Shown here piece after piece: positions 6,669-12,310 of a stretch of 64,000 nt of DNA. The translations under genes and the position numbers were made by a program. The DNA comes from Prevotella communis (lineage in GTDB: Bacteria; Bacteroidota; Bacteroidia; Bacteroidales; Bacteroidaceae): the NCBI RefSeq assembly GCF_022024175.1, contig NZ_CP091794.1:2046001-2110000 (forward strand), written 5' to 3'. Under the pieces are notes generated by a model, which made no database searches, was not told the origin of the DNA, and saw only the letters and a program-made list of their open reading frames with translations. How positions within the stretch are numbered: the stretch's first letter is position 1; every line of letters starts with the position of its first letter.

Positions 6669-7550
6669 TTAATATCTATTAAGCATTTCTTTTATGATTT
6701 TACACATTTTAAGGCGAAGTTCAGGCGGGTCGACCACTTCCACGCCATGGTCGTATTTCAGCAGTTCGCCTAGGAAGTCGGGCGTGGGCCTGACGTCGAG
6801 CGTAAAGTCGGTATAGGCCTCGGTCGTGTCTGCCACCCGCTGCGAGTGGTGAAGTGGCAGCGTGCGCAGGTAGTTGGCCGTCTTGCCGTAGGCACGCACC
6901 ACCACGTGCGTCAGCGGCGTTGTCTCGTCGGTCAGCACACCGTAGTATTCGCCGAAGTACTGCTCTGACGAGAAGTCGGCAGGCATCACGAAGGTCTCGT
7001 CGGTCATCTCTACCGACAGCATGCGGTCCAGCGAGTAGGTAGCCATGTGGTGGCCCGTAAACACCAGCAGATACCAGCGACGTCCCCACAGCTTCAGCAC
7101 GTAGGGCTCCACCGTCTTCTCGCTCACCTCACAGCCGAAGCGCTGGTAGCGCATGTGCAGGCGGCGGTTCAGTCTGATGGCCTTGATTATCATCGGCAGG
7201 AACTGCTCGCCCTCGGGCACGCTCTCCAGAATGATGCGGTCCTTCACCGTCGAACTGTCGGCCAGTGCCACGTTCACCGTCATCGTCGACAGCAGCCAAC
7301 TCTCAATCGAATGGTCGGCCAGCTCGCCCGGGTTCGAGAAATAATACTGGTACTTCTCGTCGCACTCCATCATCAGGCCAAACAACTCGAAGATTTTGTC
7401 ACGATAGCGGTTGAACGACGAGCGATAGAGCGTGTCGCCCATCTTGTCGGCCGTCCATTTCTCCTGCAGCGCCTTCAGCGTGAGGCGCTCGTTCTGCCTG
7501 ATGGTCGTTATCAGCCACAGGCACTGTCGTATTGTGTTGCTTTGATACAT
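6669..7550 (-). CDS. WYL-domain transcriptional regulator
   Basis: 293 residues. Residues 1-80 look like a winged helix-turn-helix region ('TLKALQEKWT', 'YRSSFNRYRDKIFELFG'). Residues about 130-210 are a WYL domain, with 'AIRLNRRLHMRYQRFG' and 'VEPYVLKLWGRRWYLLVFTG', and the remainder fits the C-terminal WCX extension. WYL proteins sense ligands such as nucleic-acid fragments or nucleotides and often repress defence or repair operons. Three CTAGT words at exact 10-bp spacing lie 12-36 bp upstream of the ATG, a plausible autoregulatory operator. The gene lies between the four-helix gene and the FEAGS operon, on the same strand as both. Confidence 0.85.
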   Translation of the reverse strand: MYQSNTIRQCLWLITTIRQNERLTLKALQEKWTADKMGDTLYRSSFNRYRDKIFELFGLMMECDEKYQYYFSNPGELADHSIESWLLSTMTVNVALADSSTVKDRIILESVPEGEQFLPMIIKAIRLNRRLHMRYQRFGCEVSEKTVEPYVLKLWGRRWYLLVFTGHHMATYSLDRMLSVEMTDETFVMPADFSSEQYFGEYYGVLTDETTPLTHVVVRAYGKTANYLRTLPLHHSQRVADTTEAYTDFTLDVRPTPDFLGELLKYDHGVEVVDPPELRLKMCKIIKEMLNRY

Positions 7551-7561
7551 AGTATTTGATT

Positions 7562-7586
7562 CTAGTTGAGACTAGTCAAAACTAGT
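7562..7586. promoter_or_regulatory. Three CTAGT sites at 10-bp spacing upstream of the WYL gene
   Basis: CTAGT at 7562, 7572 and 7582; the last two are full ACTAGT palindromes. The spacing is one DNA turn, placing the sites on one face, between the four-helix stop (7592) and the WYL start (7550). This fits binding by the WYL regulator itself or by an activator. Confidence 0.5.
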
Positions 7587-7591
7587 TTCCT

Positions 7592-8305
7592 TTATCCTCT
7601 TCTCTTTTCCCTTTCCTGCCGCAGCAGCACCTCCAGATGGCGCTTCTCATTGAGAAGCTGCTCAATGCGCTGCTCCAGGATAGGCACCTGCTGACGCAGG
7701 CTCTTGTTCTCTTCCCTCAGCCGCTGCAGGTCTTCGTCTATGCCCTTTCTGTAGCCCGTGCGGGCCGCATACATACGCTCCTTGATGCCACCCTGAGTGA
7801 CAAACTGCTTATCAAGGCCACTCAGATAGGTCTTCATCATCTTGTCTGTCATGTGCAGCAGGGTCAGCGCCACGTTGCATTGCTCCTCGTCGCCCCACCG
7901 TTCAAAATAGGGTTCATAGTCGCTCACTTTATTATGCTGCCTGCAAAACTTCAGCAGCGTGTCGTAGCGGGGATTACCACTATCCCACACGGTAAGATGA
8001 CGCGTGCAGAGGTAGTCCTCATAGTCTGCGCGCAGTTCCTTTAGCGACGAGCGTGCCACATTCAGCAGTTTCAGCTGCAGCTCTGTGGATGTCATGCCAT
8101 CGGCAAATCCCTCTATGATATTCTGCTTTCCCGAGCGTGCCGCCTGTATCATCTGATCTACAGTGCGGTCAGCCTTAGCAGGCAGGAAGCGCTTGGCAAA
8201 ATGATATGTCAGCGCATATAGCACCTCTGTCTTCTGATAAAAGAAGAGGTCCTGGTATTGCACCTCGTTCTGCAACACCTTCGGAATTTCCTTATCCTTG
8301 TCCAT
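7592..8305 (-). CDS. Four helix bundle suffix-domain protein
   Basis: 237 residues. Residues about 15-130 form a four-helix bundle like the 23S rRNA intervening-sequence / S23 and Avd families: 'LYALTYHFAKRFLPAKADRT', 'DQMIQAARSGKQNIIEGFAD', 'LKLLNVARSSLKELRADYED'. The rest carries the suffix region ('ERMYAARTGYRKG') and a C-terminal coiled coil (about 193-235) of Glu/Arg/Gln heptads. S23-type bundles form pentamers and often accompany retroelements or rRNA insertions, but no reverse transcriptase, variable repeat or rRNA lies in this window. It is transcribed from its own promoter at 8345-8352. The ligand is unknown. Confidence 0.8.
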   Translation of the reverse strand: MDKDKEIPKVLQNEVQYQDLFFYQKTEVLYALTYHFAKRFLPAKADRTVDQMIQAARSGKQNIIEGFADGMTSTELQLKLLNVARSSLKELRADYEDYLCTRHLTVWDSGNPRYDTLLKFCRQHNKVSDYEPYFERWGDEEQCNVALTLLHMTDKMMKTYLSGLDKQFVTQGGIKERMYAARTGYRKGIDEDLQRLREENKSLRQQVPILEQRIEQLLNEKRHLEVLLRQEREKRRG

Positions 8306-8344
8306 TTTTACCTTTTTACCTTAATAGAACCAATAATTTACCTG

Positions 8345-8352
8345 CAAAGGTA
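8345..8352 (-). promoter_or_regulatory. Promoter -7 box for the four-helix gene
   Basis: Minus-strand TACCTTTG, directly after a hairpin/T-run module (8353-8388) that recurs almost unchanged at 10208-10247. Confidence 0.75.
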
Positions 8353-8388
8353 CAAAAAAATCCCGCTCTGTTTGTGGATAGAACGGGA
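8353..8388 (-). terminator. Terminator after the lipocalin-SusD gene
   Basis: Minus-strand stem TCCCGTTCT / AGAGCGGGA (8388-8380 and 8369-8361; one internal mismatch) followed by T7. The gene it ends stops at 8419. Confidence 0.7.
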
Positions 8389-8418
8389 AAAATATTTATA
8401 AAAAAATTGAATCGAATC

Positions 8419-10155
8419 CTAGTATCCGGGATTTTGTGTGATATTGGGATTTGACATGATATCCACATAAGGAATTGGCATCAGTAACTCATAGTCGAAA
8501 CAACCCGTAACAGATTGTGCCTGACCTAAACGCTTAAGAGCAGCCCAGTACCCAAAGTCGGCATAGGTGTATTTCTTCCATTCTGCAGCAACACCCTCTG
8601 GGCCTGAAGTGGCACCTCCATCACCTAATGAAACGTTAGTCTCCAATACTAATCCATCCTTTCTGCCTGTAATTTCATACAGATACAACTGATGATGGGT
8701 GATAGTATAAACAGGGATATATGGTCCCGAGCTAGCTTGAGCCATTGCCCAGATAACAGGTCTTTCCATAGTTTGAAGAACAGACCTCGTCTGATAGATA
8801 TACGAATCCTTGTCTATCTGGTTCAACGTATTCTGAGCCGCGCTTTTGCTTCCCAAAGTCAGTTCAATCTCTGCTTTTAGCATCTTGCCGGCATCTTTAT
8901 TGAAATAAAGTTTTCCTTCATTCTGATAATTACTTTCAGGGAGATTGCCCAAAGCATTGCAGATATCGCTGTATGCCAGTTGAAAGACTTCACTTTGGCT
9001 GCGTTGCGGTATGTTGCTAGCTTGTTCTGAAGACATGATTGCCTGAGTGATAACGGGGACGTTACCCCACAGCATGCCAAGGTTATAATAGATAAAGGCC
9101 CTGATGGCTCTCACTTCTGCTAAAAATTGCGTAACCTGCTGATTTAGTTGAAGATCACCTCGTTCTGCCATCTCTAGAGTGTAGTTGATTCTGTTTATGG
9201 TGCTATAAGCTGCCTGCCATGTATTGCTGACTACAGGACTCTGGGCAGATATCTGGTGTACTGTGTTAGGGGTTGATCTGGTTGCCTCCAATTGCAGTTG
9301 TCCCTCAACAAATGATGCGCAACTGGCATAAATAGGAGCACGGAGCGCAAAAATATTTGACTGATAATCCTCCGTAATAGTCGCATCCATGCTTTGATAC
9401 ACCACTTTGGTTAACACGACAGTTGCCTTGAGCTCGTCATCAAGTGTGCCCTCCATGCGCACGCTTATGGTGCTATCTTTCTGCGAGAGCAAGGTGTAGA
9501 CATACATCGGCTCGCTCGTCTGCTTATGATAGGTCTCTATTCTGCCGTTTTTGATGAGCCATGCGTCCTCCATAGAGTGGAAACCTACGCACGAACCGTC
9601 TTTCTTAAATGAGATTTCCTTATCTTTTTGGATATATGAGTTTCTGCCCTTTTCGATAGTAAAGTCCTTGACCTTCCATGAGAAGTCTCCTGCAATCAAA
9701 TCATCAGTAAACGTCAACACAGGCTGGACGACACCGCTATCGTCATCACTCTCACGGTCGAAATAATACTTAAAGGTGACGCCATTGTTTGCAGCACCCT
9801 CCCATATCATTCTTTTCCCGCTGAAGGTCACGGTAATAACAAAAGTGCCTCCACTGTTGCTTTTGACCGTAACGGTGTTGCCATTGACAGAATAGGTGCC
9901 GGTATAACCAAAGGATTGGGCGGTAGATGTATATGTGCCGCCAGCGTTGATCGTCACCTCTTTACCTACCATCAGACCATCATAAGAATGACCTTGCTGT
10001 GTGTCGGTGCTCTTAACGCACATCCATGTACCGATAGCTTTACTGATGAGTTCGCCATCAGAAATGACCTCAGTCTTCTCATCGTCGTCACCGCATCCAC
10101 AAAACACGAATGACATAAGCATCATTGGCAATGCCAATAGGAGGAACCTCTTCAT
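8419..10155 (-). CDS. Lipocalin-like / SusD-C-terminal hybrid lipoprotein
   Basis: 578 residues from the ATG at 10155, chosen because it gives a compact lipoprotein signal (MKRFLLLALPMMLMSF, lipobox FCGC); an in-frame ATG at 10176 is possible. Residues about 30-260 contain two lipocalin-like beta repeats ('AIGTWMCVKSTDTQ', 'TYSVNGNTVTVKSN', then a second set near 180-255). From about residue 270 the sequence is SusD/RagB-like: 'YSTINRINYTLEMAERGDLQ', 'FLAEVRAIRAFIYYNLGMLW', and the typical end 'PIPYVDIMSNPNITQNPGY'. SusD proteins bind glycans with a SusC porin, but no SusC gene is nearby and the SusD N-terminal tetratricopeptide part looks shortened. It is probably surface exposed; substrate unknown. 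Confidence 0.75.
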   Translation of the reverse strand: MKRFLLLALPMMLMSFVFCGCGDDDEKTEVISDGELISKAIGTWMCVKSTDTQQGHSYDGLMVGKEVTINAGGTYTSTAQSFGYTGTYSVNGNTVTVKSNSGGTFVITVTFSGKRMIWEGAANNGVTFKYYFDRESDDDSGVVQPVLTFTDDLIAGDFSWKVKDFTIEKGRNSYIQKDKEISFKKDGSCVGFHSMEDAWLIKNGRIETYHKQTSEPMYVYTLLSQKDSTISVRMEGTLDDELKATVVLTKVVYQSMDATITEDYQSNIFALRAPIYASCASFVEGQLQLEATRSTPNTVHQISAQSPVVSNTWQAAYSTINRINYTLEMAERGDLQLNQQVTQFLAEVRAIRAFIYYNLGMLWGNVPVITQAIMSSEQASNIPQRSQSEVFQLAYSDICNALGNLPESNYQNEGKLYFNKDAGKMLKAEIELTLGSKSAAQNTLNQIDKDSYIYQTRSVLQTMERPVIWAMAQASSGPYIPVYTITHHQLYLYEITGRKDGLVLETNVSLGDGGATSGPEGVAAEWKKYTYADFGYWAALKRLGQAQSVTGCFDYELLMPIPYVDIMSNPNITQNPGY

Positions 10156-10207
10156 AATAAGTTGTAGATTATTCATATTATCGGTATCAAATACTTATAT
10201 TTTTTGC

Positions 10208-10215
10208 AAAGGTAC
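10208..10215 (-). promoter_or_regulatory. Promoter -7 box for the lipocalin-SusD gene
   Basis: Minus-strand TACCTTTG, the same module as at 8345-8352. Confidence 0.75.
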
Positions 10216-10247
10216 AAAAAATCCCGCTCTATTTGTGGTAGAACGGA
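10216..10247 (-). terminator. Hairpin plus T-run with no minus-strand gene upstream
   Basis: Minus-strand stem CCGTTCTA / TAGAGCGG (one mismatch) followed by a T-run and then TACCTTTG. It is a near copy of 8353-8388, but the next gene upstream is divergent (10615, plus strand), so there is no known transcript for it to end. Confidence 0.6.
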
Positions 10248-10267
10248 AAAAAAATATTGTGGTCATT

Positions 10268-10292
10268 TGGTCAAGGTCATTTGGTCAAAATC
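10268..10292 (-). repeat. 25-nt repeat, right copy (inverted relative to 1362-1386)
   Basis: The reverse complement is identical to 1362-1386 over 25 nt. It belongs to a cluster of AAATGACC words at 10261-10410 in the 459-bp gap between the divergent lipocalin-SusD and HU-like genes. Confidence 0.85.
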
Positions 10293-10383
10293 AATTTCGG
10301 GAACGCGGTCATTGCTCACTATATATAAATATAAATATTTATATTATAGTGGCGGATTTTGACAGTCAGTTTTCGATTTTGAC

Positions 10384-10407
10384 AAATGACCAAATGACCA
10401 AATGACC
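10384..10407 (+). repeat. Three tandem AAATGACC units (iteron-like)
   Basis: Perfect 3 x 8-nt tandem repeat. A 10-bp inverted repeat, CGCGGTCATT at 10304-10313 and AATGACCGCG at 10401-10410, brackets the AT-rich centre (10318-10350, TATATAAATATAAATATT). The combination of short direct repeats beside AT-rich DNA resembles small replication or segregation sites, but no function is shown. Confidence 0.7.
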
Positions 10408-10473
10408 GCGCAAGACACAAAAATAGACAAAATAATCTTGGATATGTATTCGTAGACCGCAATGGAAATGTAG

Positions 10474-10481
10474 TACCTTTG
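10474..10481 (+). promoter_or_regulatory. Promoter -7 box for the HU-like gene
   Basis: TACCTTTG followed by CA. The start point would be near 10488, giving a leader of about 125 nt that contains the 22-nt array. Confidence 0.75.
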
Positions 10482-10495
10482 CAATGTCAAAAATG

Positions 10496-10561
10496 AGCAA
10501 CACGCCGTATCGCTGACAGCAAAACGCCGGCTCGCTGAAAGCAACACGCCGTTTCTCTCAA
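10496..10561 (+). repeat. Three 22-nt tandem repeats in the HU-like gene leader
   Basis: Units 10496-10517, 10518-10539 and 10540-10561 share AGCAA[C/A]ACGCCG at the start and then vary ([TAT/GCT/TTT]C[G/T]CT). The period is exactly 22 nt and not a codon multiple, so it is not a coding repeat. It lies within the leader RNA. Confidence 0.85.
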
Positions 10562-10614
10562 AACGACACAAATAAATCTCAAATCTCAAACCTTAAACCT
10601 CAAAATTAAAAACT

Positions 10615-11151
10615 ATGGGAACAATTGAAATTAAGAAGGTAGAACGCAAGGTAACTGTGGGCAAGAAGGGCGAGCAGCGCCAGCAGGTGAAGAAGACCTA
10701 CGGTAAGATTATCTATCGCGGCACGCTGCGACTCACCGACATGGCCGAGCACATCATGAAGCACGGCAGTATCTATACCGAGGACGTGGTCATCGGTGTG
10801 ATCACCAAGCTGAAGAGCTGCATGCAGGAGATGCTGGCCGACGGCTACAAGGTGAAGCTCGACGGCATCGGTACCCTCTACCCTGTCCTCACCTCCAAGG
10901 GCGTTGCTGACGCGAAGGACTTCAGCGCCTCTGAGAACGTCACCCGCCTGGGCATCGCCTTCCTGGCCGACCAGAGCAAGAAGTCTGCCTACAAGGCTTC
11001 CGCCATGCGACAGGGCGCTACGCTGAGCACCCAGCTGTACAGCGAGCTGACGGGTGAAGAGACCGCTGAGAACGGAAACACGGAGTCAGGGAACAACGGA
11101 GGCGGTTCTAGCTCCGAATCTGGCAACGGCGGCGGTCCCGTCAATCCTTAA
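10615..11151 (+). CDS. HU family DNA-binding protein (HU-HIG type)
   Basis: 178 residues. Residues about 1-135 match the Bacteroidetes HU-like HIG domain: 'TYGKIIYRGTLRLTDMAEHI', 'VVIGVITKLKSCMQEMLADG', 'VKLDGIGTLYPVLTSKGVAD'. The C-terminus (about 145-178) is a Gly/Ser/Asn/Glu low-complexity tail. Such proteins bind and bend DNA and are a hallmark of small Bacteroidetes islands that also carry DUF3987, an amidase or P5 protein and a smalltalk protein; all except the amidase are in this window. The gene is divergent from the lipocalin-SusD gene. Its codon use is GC-richer than its flanks. Role in the element (packaging, replication or regulation) is not known. Confidence 0.88.
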   Translation: MGTIEIKKVERKVTVGKKGEQRQQVKKTYGKIIYRGTLRLTDMAEHIMKHGSIYTEDVVIGVITKLKSCMQEMLADGYKVKLDGIGTLYPVLTSKGVADAKDFSASENVTRLGIAFLADQSKKSAYKASAMRQGATLSTQLYSELTGEETAENGNTESGNNGGGSSSESGNGGGPVNP

Positions 11152-11173
11152 GCCTCGCGCAGAGGTGATAATC

Positions 11174-11333
11174 TCACACAGAAATCACGGAAATCACAGA
11201 AATGAGAATCGCCAGCGATTCTTTATCCGCTGAATCCGATTAATCCGTGGTCGAAAGATTTCCGTGATTTCTATTTGCTATGCAAATACTGGAGGCGCAG
11301 CCAATTTCTGTGATATCTGTGGTTTCTGTGTGA
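11174..11333. repeat. Long imperfect inverted repeat between HU-like and smalltalk genes
   Basis: The left arm 11174-11203 (TCACACAGAAATCACGGAAA...) pairs with the right arm 11304-11333 over 30 nt with a few mismatches; the loop is about 100 nt. An inner GATTTCCGTGATTTC (around 11257-11271) can pair alternatively with the left arm at 11181-11195. The RNA could therefore adopt two exclusive structures between the two genes. Confidence 0.75.
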
Positions 11334-11375
11334 ACTTAAATAATCTATCGGTGTGAAATCAAAAACCAAATCATT

Positions 11376-11471
11376 ATGAAGAACAAGACATTTTGGAAAT
11401 TCGCGATTCAAACAGCCATTAGTGTGCTGTCGGCCATAGCAACGGCACTGGGCGTAACCTCGTGCATGTAA
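11376..11471 (+). CDS. Smalltalk protein (31 residues)
   Basis: ATG at 11376, TAA at 11469-11471. The product starts MKNKTFWKFAIQTAISVLSA and ends IATALGVTSCM. This pattern, one hydrophobic helix ending in 'ATALGVTSC', is that of the family NCBI calls smalltalk protein, found almost always beside HU-like genes in Bacteroidetes. It may be membrane-inserted or lipidated on its Cys, though it is shorter than any normal lipoprotein precursor. It lies 224 bp after the HU-like gene, beyond the inverted repeat, and just before a strong terminator, so both are probably one transcript. Function unknown. Confidence 0.85.
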   Translation: MKNKTFWKFAIQTAISVLSAIATALGVTSCM

Positions 11472-11524
11472 TACATTAAACATGAAACATGAAACATTAA
11501 AATGGGGAAATAGTTAATTACAGG

Positions 11525-11550
11525 AAGAGCCACACCGCGTGGCTCTTTTT
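11525..11550 (+). terminator. Terminator of the HU-smalltalk transcript
   Basis: Stem AGAGCCAC / GTGGCTCT (11526-11533, 11539-11546) followed by T4 and more T-rich sequence. Confidence 0.85.
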
Positions 11551-11560
11551 CATTCCATCA

Positions 11561-11649
11561 AAAAAAAAGGAAAGGCTCGCTTCACAGCGAACCTTTCCCG
11601 ATAACTAAATTAATCAACCATAAACCTTAACCATTAAAAATCTTTTTAT
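11561..11649 (-). ncRNA. Candidate small RNA of about 88 nt with own promoter and terminator
   Basis: Minus-strand promoter TACCTTTG at 11663-11656 is followed by about 50 nt of unpaired AT-rich sequence and a terminator (stem GGAAAGG..CGC / GCG..CCTTTCC, 11598-11569, then T8 at 11568-11561). No gene lies between them. The RNA contains a 6-codon ORF, MVKVYG, at 11634-11614. The 330-bp gap 11472-11800 thus holds a plus-strand terminator and this minus-strand unit. It could be a small regulatory RNA or a short leader that always terminates. Confidence 0.5.
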
Positions 11650-11655
11650 GTACTG

Positions 11656-11663
11656 CAAAGGTA
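11656..11663 (-). promoter_or_regulatory. Promoter -7 box of the candidate small RNA
   Basis: Minus-strand TACCTTTG followed by CA; no annotated minus-strand gene follows for more than 1 kb. Confidence 0.65.
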
Positions 11664-11800
11664 CGAAAAAAGGTTGAGATATATGTTGAATATTTGTTAT
11701 AAGTGGTTCAAAAATTATTAAATATCAGATTTCCGACCAATTTAAGCGAATTTTAAACCATTTATCACAAATGATTTATTCTAAAAAAGCTAACAATACG

Positions 11801-12124
11801 TTATTTCAGTCGTTTGTAGCCGTAGGCAGCCGTATCGCCCAGTTCCTCCTCAATACGGATGAGCTGATTGTATTTGGCCATGCGGTCGCCAATCTTCTCG
11901 GTCAGTTTTACCCAGTTGTCCCAGTCGTTCTCGTCGAGTCCGTCCTCGATAGAGTCGATAGGATACTTGGTGATGAGTTGTTCCAGATAGGCAATCTGCT
12001 CGTCGGCTGAGAGAGTGCATCCTCAATGCCGTCAAAATCAGGTGCATAGCCACCCTCGTCGCCCACGGCAGTAATTACCTCTTGAATCGAGGATCTCTCT
12101 TGCATGAATCTTTTCAATTTTCAT
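11801..12124 (-). pseudogene. eno: Enolase remnant with intact ends and large internal deletions
   Basis: From the ATG at 12124 the minus strand encodes MKIEKIHAREILDSRG, the exact enolase start. It then jumps frame to '[20 protein letters not shown]' (normally near residue 200), then to '[20 protein letters not shown]' and '[20 protein letters not shown]', and finally to the normal C-terminus '[20 protein letters not shown]' ending KRLK and TAA at 11803-11801. Only 324 bp remain of about 1300. At least three deletions are needed and the frame is broken, so no enolase is made. A functional copy must exist elsewhere. Promoter 12170-12177 is retained. Confidence 0.9.
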
Positions 12125-12169
12125 ATGTCTTGTCTTAATTAAAATTGCACCATGGTTGTTTTCACGGTG

Positions 12170-12177
12170 CAAAGGTA
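12170..12177 (-). promoter_or_regulatory. Promoter -7 box in front of the enolase remnant
   Basis: Minus-strand TACCTTTG followed by CACCG; still a perfect box although the gene is dead. Confidence 0.7.
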
Positions 12178-12181
12178 CGGC

Positions 12182-12235
12182 AAATAAAAAAGGTGCGCAA
12201 TACCTAAAATCGAGTGTTTTAAGTATTACGCACCT
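12182..12235 (-). terminator. Long-stem terminator after the TlpA gene at 12311
   Basis: Minus-strand arms AGGTGCGTAATACTTAAAA (12235-12217) and TTTTAGGTATTGCGCACCT (12209-12191) pair over 19 bp; the only departures are G-U pairs in RNA. It is followed by T6-A-T3. Directly beyond lies the remnant enolase promoter. Confidence 0.85.
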
Positions 12236-12310
12236 ATCATGAACTGCCAAAGCAGATTAATCAGAAGTAGGTATTCAGCATCCTATCCACCAATGCCCAG
12301 ACGAGTATGG

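Noticed and set aside
7592..8305. Diversity-generating retroelement suggested by the four-helix (Avd-like) protein
   Set aside because: No reverse transcriptase, template repeat or variable repeat was found in the window; the suffix-domain variant occurs outside such elements.
7592..8305. 23S rRNA intervening-sequence protein
   Set aside because: The bundle is related, but no rRNA gene is nearby and the protein carries an extra suffix and coiled coil.
10344..10589. 81-codon minus-strand ORF over the AAATGACC cluster and the 22-nt array
   Set aside because: It overlaps the HU-like promoter and repeat array, has no promoter or family pattern, and its composition is that of untranslated AT-rich DNA.
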